In this document: piece by piece, positions 30,608-38,754 of the stretch | Position numbering within the stretch: the first letter of the stretch is position 1 | Layout: every line of letters starts with the position of its first letter | DNA from: an uncultured Collinsella sp. | GTDB lineage: Bacteria > Actinomycetota > Coriobacteriia > Coriobacteriales > Coriobacteriaceae | Assembly (NCBI GenBank): GCA_900542085.1 | Contig: UQMK01000020.1 | Span: forward strand, 1-38,754 | DNA length: 38,754 bases | Direction of reading: 5' to 3' | The notes under the pieces: model-generated | The model's input: the letters and a program-made list of their open reading frames with translations, nothing else | Databases searched by the model: none | Told to the model about the DNA's origin: nothing | Made by a program: the position numbers and the translations under genes

Positions 30608-31294
30608 CTATTTGCGATGTAAAAAGCGCGCGATGTCTTCTTCGGTGGGGCTTTTGATGTCAAAGCGCAGCGAGAGCCAGCGCAGACCCATGGTCACGAT
30701 AACGCATGCGACCAGCGCGGCGACATTGCTGACCAAGCCACTCATGACGAGGCTTACATAGCTTGCCGATCCGGCGATGGCCGCGATGGCATAAAAGTTG
30801 GTGCGTTGGAAAATGCCCGGAACCACGCCCATAAAGCCGTCGCGCAGCATGCCGCCGCCCACCGCGGTGAAAAAGCCCATCATGATGCAAACGACGGGTG
30901 CAAATCCGTAGACCAGTGCCTTGTCTGCGCCGGTTGCCGCATAGATGCCGACCGAGATGATGTCGAGCAGGGGGATGAGTTTGTCGGGCTTATCGACGAT
31001 TGCCGGGAAGATGTAAATGATGGCCGCCGTGGCGATGGAGAGCGGCAGCGCCATTGGCTGGTTGAGGATGTAGACGTTTCCGACCTGGAGTGTCATGTCG
31101 CGCAAAAGACCGCCGCCCAGACCGCAGACTACCGCGAGTGCGACCGCGCCCACCAGGTCGAGCTTGTGTTCGCGCGCAACCAGCACACCCGAGATCGATG
31201 CAGCGACAACGGCGAACATCTCGAGCCAAAATGGGATAGCGACCATGGCATCCGAGGCATGTGAGGTAACGGTTATGGCGGCGACGACGGGCAA
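30608..31294 (-). CDS. TRIC/UPF0126-family membrane protein
   Basis: A 228-residue polytopic membrane protein with about seven hydrophobic segments. The family hallmark is a duplicated three-helix unit with glycine-rich kinks: GLGGGLLRDMTL in the first half and AVGGGMLRDGFMG in the second. Bacterial TRIC-type channels (UPF0126, formerly YadS/YicG) conduct cations, though an amino-acid transport role has also been proposed for some. I chose a TTG at 31294, which has AAAGGA 7 bases upstream; the in-frame ATG at 31411 would overlap the palindromic element at 31.4 kb. The gene stands alone. Confidence 0.85.
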   Translation of the reverse strand: MPVVAAITVTSHASDAMVAIPFWLEMFAVVAASISGVLVAREHKLDLVGAVALAVVCGLGGGLLRDMTLQVGNVYILNQPMALPLSIATAAIIYIFPAIVDKPDKLIPLLDIISVGIYAATGADKALVYGFAPVVCIMMGFFTAVGGGMLRDGFMGVVPGIFQRTNFYAIAAIAGSASYVSLVMSGLVSNVAALVACVIVTMGLRWLSLRFDIKSPTEEDIARFLHRK

Positions 31295-31415
31295 GATGGG
31301 GTCCTTTGAGTTACGGGATTGGACAATGCCCGTACATAGTACATGTTCGGCGACGATCGCGACCCTATTGCTCGGCAAACGGTCGGGACTGGGTGCGGTC
31401 ATAGGTTTCAAGTAT

Positions 31416-31479
31416 GTACATCAGCCTCCAAAGATGTCGAAAAATATCGTTTTTGGAGGGTGATGTACATGTTTGGGGA
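31416..31479. repeat. 64-bp palindromic element, copy 1
   Basis: Arms GTACATCA...CTCCAAA and TTTGGAGGG...TGATGTAC surround an asymmetric 19-base core starting GATGTCGAAAA. It ends ATGTTTGGGGA. The stop codon of the DUF559 gene is 24 bases away. Copy 2 at 32622-32685 is the same length and has the core in the opposite orientation. Confidence 0.85.
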
Positions 31480-31502
31480 GCGCGGGGCGAGCGGGTCCGT
31501 CG

Positions 31503-32510
31503 TTACTCAGAAGGCGACTCTTCGGCTTGATCGCTCTTCCAGTTGCGGATAAGTACCTTGCGCAGTTCGTTTTGCTTTCGCTGATACTCGGCATCTGTGC
31601 AACGAGGCATGCCGAGCGCTTCGCGGATATTGTTCATGGCACGGTGAAAAGCGAGTTGGCTGGCAAATTGCGTTGAGGTGAGTGTGATGATGCGATAGCC
31701 CATTTGGGCGAGCACGGCCTCCCGCTCCGCATCTGCTCCCTTGCGTTCGACCTCGTCGTGAAAGCCGCCCTTATATTCGATGCCGAGCTCTCTGCGCTTA
31801 TAGGTAATGAGGGTATCGATTTTGAGCGTTCGAGCTTTGGTGCAATGCCAAAGTCGTTTAGGGATTTCGAGTGGCTTGTTGAGTTCGACACCTCGGATGC
31901 CAACGCCGCCTTCGTTTGTCGGGAGTGAAAGGGCGATAGCGGATGCGGTCTCCATGGGTGAGGCTGAGTGGTCGTAGATATGCCTGAGCGCGAGTCTGGC
32001 GCGTGTGGCACCGGGTTTGCCGGGGTGACGATCGAGCAGTTCGACAATTTCGTCCTTGGAAGTGGTGGCTGGCTGCTCGGTATAAGGGTCATCGGGGCTG
32101 AACCCCATGCGATAATCACCGCAAACTTCGTAGCCGTATTCGAGGTATTCGATTCTGTCCATCCACTCGGCAGCGAATACGAAGGTAAGGGCTTCGTCGG
32201 TGATAAAAATGCCGGGGGTCAGCTCGTCAATATGGTCGTAGGGTAGATTTTGGCCAAGAACGTGGCAAGCGACACCGCTGGCGCGGATTCGCTCGAAAGC
32301 AAATACTACGGAGATGTCGATAGTCTTGAGCATGGTGGACGGAATGCCGCAGTCGGTAAGTGCCTGCCGAATGCGCGCGATGCGTTGCTGGGTAGAGAGG
32401 CCCCGCACACCTATCTGGTAGTCGCGTTGTGCGACGGCTTGAACCAGGTTCCGCGGTGCATGATGGACGAGCCACGCCGTTTTATGCGAAATGAGAACAG
32501 GAGTATCCAT
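31503..32510 (-). CDS. DUF559-like endonuclease-domain protein with AbiEi-like N-terminal region
   Basis: A 335-residue protein. The C-terminal region (about residues 225-310) has a PD-(D/E)XK-like core: D232 in LKIDTLI, then E245-x-K247 in GIEYKGGFHDE, then MGYRIITLT, the pattern of DUF559/Vsr-type endonucleases. The N-terminal 140 residues, starting near ISHKTAWLVHHAP and ending with ITDEALTFVFAAEWM...YLEYGYEVCGDY, resemble the large actinobacterial family of AbiEi-antitoxin-like proteins. No partner toxin gene is adjacent. GAGAGG is 6 bases before the ATG at 32510. By eye the gene is less GC-rich than its neighbours and is bracketed by two palindromic elements, suggesting acquisition. Function is not proven. 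Confidence 0.7.
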   Translation of the reverse strand: MDTPVLISHKTAWLVHHAPRNLVQAVAQRDYQIGVRGLSTQQRIARIRQALTDCGIPSTMLKTIDISVVFAFERIRASGVACHVLGQNLPYDHIDELTPGIFITDEALTFVFAAEWMDRIEYLEYGYEVCGDYRMGFSPDDPYTEQPATTSKDEIVELLDRHPGKPGATRARLALRHIYDHSASPMETASAIALSLPTNEGGVGIRGVELNKPLEIPKRLWHCTKARTLKIDTLITYKRRELGIEYKGGFHDEVERKGADAEREAVLAQMGYRIITLTSTQFASQLAFHRAMNNIREALGMPRCTDAEYQRKQNELRKVLIRNWKSDQAEESPSE

Positions 32511-32621
32511 TAGGGACCTCTCGCTTCGAGCTGACACCAAACTCTTATGTCCGTTGAGGTGGGGAAATATACCGGATACGAGCAAATCGACTCATGCTCG
32601 GTGCGCGTCATATGCAAACGT

Positions 32622-32685
32622 GTACATCACACTCCAAAAACGACATTTTTCGACATCTTTGGAGGGTGGTGTACATGTTTGGGGA
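32622..32685. repeat. 64-bp palindromic element, copy 2
   Basis: The same arms as the copy at 31416-31479 (about 3 differences) and the same ATGTTTGGGGA right end. The 19-base core (32639-32657) is the reverse complement of the copy 1 core with a single difference. It lies 112 bases upstream of the DUF559 gene start. Confidence 0.85.
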
Positions 32686-32705
32686 TCTGGGTTGATGCTG
32701 AACGC

Positions 32706-32865
32706 GAGGGTGGCGTGGCTGAATAGGAGGGATGTCCATATTTTGAGCGGAGCTCAAAATTTATCCGGTCGGCTTACGCCGACCGCGCTGCGCTAAAAAC
32801 GCGCCGCTGGCGCGTTTTCTTTACGCTCCGCGCCCTGGGCGGGTTCGAATCCCTCCTCTTTCGCC
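32706..32865 (+). pseudogene. Probable tRNA-Ser remnant split by a hairpin cluster
   Basis: GGGTTCGAATCCCTCCTC (32841-32858), followed by nearly CGCC, is identical over 18 bases to the T-arm and acceptor end of the tRNA-Ser (CGA) encoded nearby on the other strand. At 32706-32727 GAGGGTGGCGTGGCTGAATAGG resembles its 5' end (GAGGGGTGGCAGAGTGGTTGAAT). The middle 113 bases lack an anticodon arm and instead hold three perfect hairpins. No intact tRNA fold can be formed. Confidence 0.5.
32741..32818. repeat. Cluster of three perfect hairpins
   Basis: TTTTGAGC/GCTCAAAA (32741-32759, loop GGA), CGGTCGGC/GCCGACCG (32766-32785, loop TTAC) and AAAACGCGCC/GGCGCGTTTT (32796-32818, loop GCT). The last has an A-run before and T-run after, so it can act as a terminator on both strands. 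Confidence 0.75.
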
Positions 32866-32891
32866 GTATTTGCTTGTTAGGGACTCAAAAC

Positions 32892-32918
32892 AAAAAAGCT
32901 CCCATTCCCGGGAGCTTT
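32892..32918 (-). terminator. Terminator after tRNA-Ser (CGA)
   Basis: AGCTCCC (32897-32903) pairs with GGGAGCT (32910-32916), loop ATTCCC; six T follow on the minus strand. Confidence 0.85.
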
Positions 32919-32929
32919 CTCAACCAAAA

Positions 32930-33020
32930 TGGCGGAGGAGGAGGGATTCGAACCCTCGTGACCTTATACAGGCCAAACGGTTTTCGAGACCGCCGCATTC
33001 AACCACTCTGCCACCCCTCC
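32930..33020 (-). tRNA. tRNA-Ser (CGA)
   Basis: A 91-base tRNA with a long variable arm and encoded CCA. Acceptor GGAGGGG pairs with CTCCTCC, the anticodon loop is CTCGAAA (anticodon CGA), and the T-loop is TTCGAAT. Confidence 0.96.
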
Positions 33021-33034
33021 GCGTGGGGTAAAAA

Positions 33035-33060
33035 CAAAGCAGGCTCAAAGGCCTGCTTTG
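33035..33060 (-). terminator. Terminator after tRNA-Ser (GGA)
   Basis: CAAAGCAGGC (33035-33044) and GCCTGCTTTG (33051-33060), loop TCAAAG; TTTT follows on the minus strand. Confidence 0.8.
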
Positions 33061-33068
33061 GAATTAAC

Positions 33069-33159
33069 TGGCGGAGAGTCAGGGATTTGAACCCTGGAGA
33101 CGCTTTTGACGCCTACACGATTTCCAATCGTGCTCCTTCGGCCACTCGGACAACTCTCC
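33069..33159 (-). tRNA. tRNA-Ser (GGA)
   Basis: A 91-base tRNA with a long variable arm and encoded CCA. Acceptor GGAGAGT pairs with ACTCTCC, the anticodon loop is TTGGAAA (anticodon GGA), and the T-loop is TTCAAAT. Confidence 0.96.
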
Positions 33160-33175
33160 GTTAAATGCGAAAGTC

Positions 33176-33203
33176 AGTATACACGAGGAATCGCAAAGTG
33201 CAA
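33176..33203 (-). promoter_or_regulatory. Promoter of the tRNA-Ser genes
   Basis: On the minus strand, TTGCAC (33198-33203) and TATACT (33176-33181) are 16 bases apart; the -10 is 16 bases from the start of tRNA-Ser (GGA). Confidence 0.7.
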
Positions 33204-33653
33204 ACAGAAAAGTTGGCATTTTTTGAAACGCTTGGCTTCGCGATGGGATCCAGGAGGCCAAAAACGGGCTCTGACCAGCATGGCTGCATGCAGCAAATTG
33301 TTCAAAATGAGTATTTATAAACGACGTGGCAACAATTTTAAAAATATTTGAACGGTGTTATGAACCACTGGTATGCGTTTCGCGACCACAGCCTTGCATT
33401 TGCTGACCTGCTGTTTGATTTGGCTTGTCCCCGCAGCGCTGTATCTTGTCCACAAATCCGTCAGGCATTTGGTCAGCATTTGGTTGGAAGACGCATGAAG
33501 TGCCGTGTGAGTATGGACATATGTGGAGGTCATGAGGTTGTAGCTGCATATTCTTGCAGCCTAGGAGGTTGAAAGATATTATTACCAAGTCTTTTCCTGC
33601 TTCAGGCGCACCTTCACGACCTGAAGCCACATTTGCCCAGAGGAGGTGACAAT
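33204..33653 (+). promoter_or_regulatory. Long leader/intergenic region of the rpsF operon
   Basis: These 450 bases carry no credible gene. The start is AT-rich with weak promoter-like TATTTATAAA at about 33312. Two hairpins lie near the end: CTGCA/TGCAG around 33544-33559, and GCTTCAGG (33599-33606) with CCTGAAGC (33620-33627) around a 13-base loop with CACC and CACGA, 27 bases before rpsF. In many bacteria the S6:S18 pair binds an rpsF leader hairpin to repress its own operon; this hairpin is a candidate but the motif match is unproven. Confidence 0.4.
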
Positions 33654-33947
33654 ATGAAGGCTTATGAACTGCTGTTCTTTGTTGACCCGTCGCTCGACCC
33701 CGAGACTCGTCTCGCTGTTATGAAGCGTATCGATACCACGATCGCTGAGGGCGCTGGCAAGGTCGACTCCGTTGACGAGTGGGGCAAGCGCAAGCTCGCC
33801 TACGAGATCAACGACCTCACCGATGGTGACTACACCCTCATCAACTTCCACGCAGATCCTACCCAGATCGCCGAGCTTGATCGCGTCCTGCGCATCACCG
33901 ACGCTGTGGTCCGCCACATGATCGTCCGTCGCGACGACCAGGAGTAA
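33654..33947 (+). CDS. rpsF: 30S ribosomal protein S6
   Basis: The 97-residue S6 protein: MKAYELLFFVDPSLDPETR at the start, YEINDLTDGDYTLINFHAD in the middle and LDRVLRITDAVVRHMIVRRDD near the end match the family closely. S6 binds S18 on the platform of the small subunit. GAGGAGG lies 8 bases before the ATG at 33654; earlier in-frame starts are not supported. It leads rpsF-ssb-rpsR-rplI, the usual order. Confidence 0.96.
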   Translation: MKAYELLFFVDPSLDPETRLAVMKRIDTTIAEGAGKVDSVDEWGKRKLAYEINDLTDGDYTLINFHADPTQIAELDRVLRITDAVVRHMIVRRDDQE

Positions 33948-33995
33948 GACTGTCGTTTTGGACTGGGCTTATGCCCCAAGAGGAAGTAGTGAGTT

Positions 33996-34451
33996 ATGAG
34001 CATCAATCGAGTGAACATCACCGGTAACCTCACGCGTGATCCCGAGCTGCGCGCCACCGCCGGCGGAACCCAGGTTCTGTCCTTTGGCGTCGCCGTGAAC
34101 GATCGTCGCCGCAACCCGCAGACTGGCGAGTGGGAGGACTATCCCAACTTTGTCGACTGCACTATGTTCGGCACGCGCGCCGAGGCCGTGAGCCGTTTCC
34201 TGGCAAAGGGAAACAAGGTCGCGATCGAGGGCAAGCTGCGCTACAGCTCTTGGGAGCGCGATGGCCAGCGCCGGAGCAAGCTTGAGGTCATCGTCGATGA
34301 GATCGAGTTTATGAGCTCCCGCGGTGGCCAGGGTGGCTACGATCAGGGCGGTTACGCCCCCGCAGCCCCTGCAGCGCCCGCACCGCGTCCTGCCGCACCG
34401 GTGGCTACGCCGCCCGCGGTCGACGTCTACGATGAGGACATCCCGTTTTAA
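33996..34451 (+). CDS. ssb: Single-stranded DNA-binding protein
   Basis: A 151-residue SSB that coats single-stranded DNA at forks and repair sites. The OB fold starts MSINRVNITGNLTRDPELR, with the family strings FGVAVNDRRRN, DCTMFGTRAEAVSRFLAKGNKVAIEGKL and KLEVIVDEIEFM. Residues about 105-145 are a Gly/Ala/Pro-rich linker and the C-terminus is the acidic tip DVYDEDIPF, which recruits partner proteins. AGAGGAAG lies some 11 bases before the ATG. It sits between rpsF and rpsR, as in many Gram-positive bacteria. Confidence 0.96.
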   Translation: MSINRVNITGNLTRDPELRATAGGTQVLSFGVAVNDRRRNPQTGEWEDYPNFVDCTMFGTRAEAVSRFLAKGNKVAIEGKLRYSSWERDGQRRSKLEVIVDEIEFMSSRGGQGGYDQGGYAPAAPAAPAPRPAAPVATPPAVDVYDEDIPF

Positions 34452-34523
34452 GGGCTGTTCACCTATTTTTGAGTGAGAGGCGGCTTCGGTTCGCCGAAGT
34501 TGCCAAACGAAAGGTATTTTGAC

Positions 34524-34790
34524 ATGGCTAATGATTTTTCTGCACGTCAGCCGCGTCGTAAGTACTGCCAGTTCTGCAAGGAGAACACTGAGTTCATCGA
34601 CTATAAGGACACTCAGCTTCTCCGTAAGTACATGACCGACCGTGGCAAGATCAAGCCCCGTCGCGTCACTGGCGCTTGCACGCAGCATCAGCATGACATC
34701 GCCAACGCCATCAAGCGCGCCCGCGAGATGGCTCTCCTGCCGTACACCGTCCCCGTGGTTTCCTCTCGTGGCAACCGCGACCGCGGCTAA
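34524..34790 (+). CDS. rpsR: 30S ribosomal protein S18
   Basis: The 88-residue S18 protein: RRKYCQFCKENTEFIDYKDTQLLRKYMTDRGKIKPRRVTG with CTQHQHDIANAIKRARE is characteristic. The CxxC pair near residue 13, together with the Cys/His of CTQHQH, suggests the zinc-binding (C+) form. An in-frame ATG at 34473 would add 17 unrelated residues; AAAGG about 9 bases before 34524 supports this start. S18 pairs with S6 on the small subunit. rplI starts 15 bases downstream. Confidence 0.96.
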   Translation: MANDFSARQPRRKYCQFCKENTEFIDYKDTQLLRKYMTDRGKIKPRRVTGACTQHQHDIANAIKRAREMALLPYTVPVVSSRGNRDRG

Positions 34791-34805
34791 GAAGGGAGAC
34801 GCATC

Positions 34806-35345
34806 ATGAAGGTTATTCTTCTCGATGAGATCAAGGGCAAGGGCGGCGAGGGTGACGTCGTAGAGGTCGCTCAGGGTTACGCTGAGAACTTCCTGTTCCC
34901 CAAGAAGCTCGCTGTTGCCGCCACCAAGGGCAACCTCAAGCAGCTTGACGAGCGTCGCAACAACATCGCCAAGCGCGAGGCCGTCCGTCTGGCTACCGCC
35001 AACGAGACCAAGGCTGCCTTCGAGGGCAAGACGGTCACCGTTGACGTCAAGGTCGGCGACGAGGGCATCCTCTTTGGCTCCGTTACCGCCGCTATGATCG
35101 CTGACGCCATCAAGGCTCAGCTCGGTATGGACATCGACCGCAAGCGCGTCGAGCTCGGTAAGCCCATCAAGGTTGCCGGTGCCCACACCGTTGCCATCTC
35201 GCTGTACCGCGAGATCAAGGCCGAGGTTGTCGTTCTCGTTGGCGTTACCGCCGAGGAGCTCGCTGCCGAGGCTGAGGCTGAGGAGGCCGCTGAGGTCGCC
35301 GAGGCCGAGACCGCCGAGGTCGAGACTGAGGCTGCTGCCGAGTAG
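34806..35345 (+). CDS. rplI: 50S ribosomal protein L9
   Basis: A 179-residue L9. The N-terminal domain MKVILLDEIKGKGGEGDVVEVAQGYAENFLFPKKLAV is canonical, followed by the long connecting helix and the C-terminal RNA-binding domain (GILFGSVTAAMIADAIKAQ...). L9 is usually about 148 residues; here the last 30 form an extra Glu/Ala-rich tail (EELAAEAEAEEAAEVAEAE...). Good Shine-Dalgarno GGGAG precedes the ATG. It ends the rpsF operon before a terminator. Confidence 0.96.
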   Translation: MKVILLDEIKGKGGEGDVVEVAQGYAENFLFPKKLAVAATKGNLKQLDERRNNIAKREAVRLATANETKAAFEGKTVTVDVKVGDEGILFGSVTAAMIADAIKAQLGMDIDRKRVELGKPIKVAGAHTVAISLYREIKAEVVVLVGVTAEELAAEAEAEEAAEVAEAETAEVETEAAAE

Positions 35346-35377
35346 CATTTGCTGCAACGCAACAATCTTGTTCTAAG

Positions 35378-35410
35378 AAGGGCGCTCTGGGAGACCAGGG
35401 CGCCCTTTTG
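35378..35410 (+). terminator. Terminator of the rpsF-ssb-rpsR-rplI operon
   Basis: AAGGGCGCTCTGG (35378-35390), loop GAGA, CCAGGGCGCCCTT (35395-35407), then TTTTG. Confidence 0.9.
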
Positions 35411-35569
35411 TTTTCTACGCTCAGCGAGCGTCATGGCAGGCGTTGCGTCGAAGTCCTACACACGGGACCGTTCATCCGTTTCGTTCGGTGATGATTGCCG
35501 GGGCGCGGCCCGTTTTGGGGCTGTGGCTGATACTATGGATGCTCGCAAGCGATATGAATGAGGATGCTC

Positions 35570-36961
35570 ATGGCATATGACGAAAGGGAGACGGGGCTGA
35601 CGGTCGAGGACCGTGGCTCCAAGTTGGGTCTCCCTCAAAACCAAGATGCAGAGGCTAATGTACTGGCCGCCATGCTGCTGTCGCCCGAGGTGGTCGAGGA
35701 GGCCCAGGTCGAGCTGCAGCCCGATGACTTCTACCGGCCCATTCATAAGACCATCTACACCGCGATGGTCGATATGTACAACAGCCGCATTCCCATCGAC
35801 TCTATCTCGCTGATCGATTACCTGCGCAGCATCAACAAGCTTGATGCCGTGGGCGGCGAGGCCTACATTTTGGAGCTGATGGGTCAGACCCTGTCGCTCG
35901 TGAACTGGCAGCACCATGCCGCCATCGTCCGTCGCGACTCGATGCTGCGCGAGCTGATCGGTGCCACCAACGAGATCAACGCGCTGGCCTATAACGCCCC
36001 TACCGACACTAAAGAGGTCGTGGAGCTGGCCGAGAGCAAGCTGCTCAAGGTCACGGCGCGCGAGGTCAAGTCGAGCTATAAGACACTGACCGAGTTTATG
36101 GTCGAGGCCTATAACGAGGCCGAGGAAGTGTGCAAGGCCGGCGGACAGGCCGCGGGCGTGCCCACCGGCTTCCCGTCGCTCGACCGCATGCTCATGGGCT
36201 TCCGCGAGGGCCAGCTCATCATTATCGGCGCCCGCCCTGCCGTGGGTAAGACGTCGTTCGCTCTGAACCTGGCGCTGAATGCCGCCGCTGCGGGCTATAC
36301 CGTTGGCTTCTTTTCGCTGGAGATGTCGGGCAAGGAAATTGCCCAGCGCCTGATTTGCGCCTACGCCATGATCTCAATCAGCGACTTCCGTACGGGCCGC
36401 ATTAGCCCCGAGCAGTGGGCCAATATCAACGAGGCCACGCAGACCTTGTCTAAGCTCGACATTCTGATTGACGATACGCCCGGCACCACGGTGACCGAGA
36501 TCCGCGCCAAGAGCCGCCGTATGCTCCACAACAAGGAGAAGGCCATCATCATCCTGGACTACCTGCAGCTGGTGAGTCCTCCGCCGGGGCGTCGCTCCGA
36601 GAGCCGTACCGTCGAGGTCTCCGAGATGTCGCGTGGCTTGAAGATCATGGCCAAGGAGCTCAAGATCCCGCTCATTGCACTGTCGCAGCTGTCGCGTCAG
36701 GTCGAGTCCCGTACCGGCAAGCGCCCGCAGCTGTCCGACCTGCGTGAATCGGGCTCCATCGAGCAGGACGCCGACATCGTTATGTTCTTGGACCGCTCCG
36801 CCGATGAGGCCGAGGCCTCGCGTGACGATCGACCCGACGAGGGCGTTACGCGTATCGTCGTGGCCAAGAACCGTTCGGGCCCGATCGGTGACGTCGACCT
36901 GATGTTCCTGCCGGCATCCACCAAGTTCTATGAGCTTGATGGGGCGCATACCGAGGAGTAG
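35570..36961 (+). CDS. dnaB: Replicative DNA helicase DnaB
   Basis: A 463-residue RecA-fold hexameric helicase. The N-terminal domain (QNQDAEANVLAAMLLSPEVVEEA...) is standard. The C-terminal domain has Walker A GARPAVGKTS (about residues 216-225), FFSLEMSGKEIAQRL, Walker B IIILDYLQLV, ALSQLSRQVESRTGKRPQLSDLRESGSIEQDAD and KNRSGPIGD. No intein is present. I chose the ATG at 35570 because GAGG lies 6 bases before it; an ATG at 35558 is in frame but lacks a site. The DciA-like gene next to recF is its probable loader. Terminator-like separation from rplI suggests its own promoter. Confidence 0.95.
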   Translation: MAYDERETGLTVEDRGSKLGLPQNQDAEANVLAAMLLSPEVVEEAQVELQPDDFYRPIHKTIYTAMVDMYNSRIPIDSISLIDYLRSINKLDAVGGEAYILELMGQTLSLVNWQHHAAIVRRDSMLRELIGATNEINALAYNAPTDTKEVVELAESKLLKVTAREVKSSYKTLTEFMVEAYNEAEEVCKAGGQAAGVPTGFPSLDRMLMGFREGQLIIIGARPAVGKTSFALNLALNAAAAGYTVGFFSLEMSGKEIAQRLICAYAMISISDFRTGRISPEQWANINEATQTLSKLDILIDDTPGTTVTEIRAKSRRMLHNKEKAIIILDYLQLVSPPPGRRSESRTVEVSEMSRGLKIMAKELKIPLIALSQLSRQVESRTGKRPQLSDLRESGSIEQDADIVMFLDRSADEAEASRDDRPDEGVTRIVVAKNRSGPIGDVDLMFLPASTKFYELDGAHTEE

Positions 36962-37054
36962 GACAGGCGCCCGTTGCACGGGTATACTGGGAATGTTTTG
37001 TGCTTCTGCGTGCCAGCGTGGCGCGTAGACAGTCCATGAATGTAAGGAGTAAAC

Positions 37055-38341
<1,287 letters not shown>

Positions 38342-38363
38342 TCGGCACTATTCGGTTATTGCG

Positions 38364-38408
38364 ATATACCCCTTTGCAGCCCAGGCGGGCGGCCGAGGGG
38401 TATATTTG
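38364..38408 (+). terminator. Hairpin after purA
   Basis: ATATACCCCT (38364-38373) pairs with AGGGGTATAT (38396-38405) around a GC-rich 22-base loop; TTTGCTTT follows. Confidence 0.65.
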
Positions 38409-38462
38409 CTTTGTAATGGGTCCGCATGGTTGGCGGACCGTTCATCCATAGAGGAGGCACCC

Positions 38463-38754
38463 TTGAAGGCGGACACTCAAACCATCGACATCCTGTTGTT
38501 GGGCAGCGGCGGCCGCGAGCATGCTCTGGCAGCAAAGCTCGCAGCATCACCGCGCGCCGGCAAGCTCTACATTGCGCCGGGTAACGGCGGCACCGCGAGC
38601 TGCGGCGAGAACGTGGTTCTCGACGATTGCGATCCTGCGGCCGTGGCGGCGTTTGCCCAGAGCCACGGATGCGGACTCGTGGTGATTGGCCCCGAGGCTC
38701 CGCTCGTGGCGGGCGTAGCCGAAGGCGTGCCGGCCGCGGGGGCGCGCCAAAGCA
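38463..38754 (+). CDS. purD: Phosphoribosylamine--glycine ligase, 5' part only
   Basis: The open frame runs from a TTG at 38463 to the right edge, 97 codons. GAGGAGG lies 5 bases before the TTG. The N-terminal domain of GAR synthetase is recognisable: DILLLGSGGREHALAAKLAASP, LYIAPGNGGTAS and GLVVIGPEAPLVAGVA. The ATP-grasp part is outside the window. GAR synthetase joins phosphoribosylamine and glycine in purine synthesis, fitting its position after purA. Confidence in family is high; length and integrity cannot be judged. Confidence 0.9.
   Translation, partial: MKADTQTIDILLLGSGGREHALAAKLAASPRAGKLYIAPGNGGTASCGENVVLDDCDPAAVAAFAQSHGCGLVVIGPEAPLVAGVAEGVPAAGARQS

Noticed and set aside
32686..32870. 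CRISPR array or integron attC sites in the hairpin cluster
   Set aside because: The three hairpins differ in sequence and spacing, with no repeated unit and no cas or integrase gene.
33315..33630. Short open frames in the rpsF leader on both strands
   Set aside because: No ribosome binding sites, atypical composition rich in Cys/His/Met, and overlap with leader hairpins.
38700..38754. Possible frameshift at the end of the partial purD
   Set aside because: The last few residues look atypical, but too little sequence remains before the edge to judge.

Overview
The window looks like the replication-origin region of a high-GC actinobacterium of the class Coriobacteriia, most likely Collinsella or a close relative. 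This is inferred from gene order, codon use and protein style; no database was searched. Genes left of about 13.7 kb are mostly on the minus strand and genes right of 14.0 kb mostly on the plus strand, as expected when replication starts between them.

Region 1 (1-8.5 kb): a truncated M28-like membrane peptidase gene, a tandem pair of WYL-domain regulators, a DnaQ-exonuclease/DinG-helicase fusion overlapping ddl (cell wall), and rlmN (rRNA/tRNA methylation). Region 2 (8.5-13.7 kb, minus strand): a small membrane protein, parB, parA and rsmG, with three perfect parS sites between parA and rsmG, then the jag-yidC-yidD-rnpA-rpmH block read from a strong promoter at 13.75 kb. Region 3 (13.7-20.1 kb): oriC. 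DnaA-box-like clusters lie upstream of an unusual GHKL-ATPase/winged-helix gene and again between dnaA and dnaN, where an AT-rich unwinding region with a DnaA-trio-like array sits next to dnaN. dnaN, recF and a DciA-like gene follow. Region 4 (20.1-25.8 kb): gyrB and gyrA separated by a strongly structured spacer, then a 187-bp inverted-repeat element and tRNA-Ile, tRNA-Ala, tRNA-Ile. Region 5 (25.8-31.3 kb): a bifunctional-nuclease-domain protein with two small hypothetical genes, typA/bipA, a membrane bactofilin-like protein and a TRIC/UPF0126 membrane protein.

Region 6 (31.4-33.2 kb) is the most accessory-looking part: a DUF559/PD-(D/E)XK nuclease-like gene flanked by two 64-bp palindromic elements whose cores face opposite ways, then a row of perfect hairpins inside what looks like a tRNA-Ser remnant, then two tRNA-Ser genes. 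Region 7 (33.2-38.75 kb): rpsF-ssb-rpsR-rplI behind a long leader, replicative helicase dnaB, purA and the start of purD.

The core genes form a coherent set for chromosome start-up and segregation: DnaA, DnaN, RecF, DciA, gyrase, DnaB, SSB and ParABS. The most notable candidates for new biology are the GHKL/Q-P-rich/winged-helix protein encoded directly upstream of dnaA, the possible match between a changed DnaA recognition helix and non-standard DnaA boxes, and the palindromic elements near 25.2, 31.4 and 32.6 kb.
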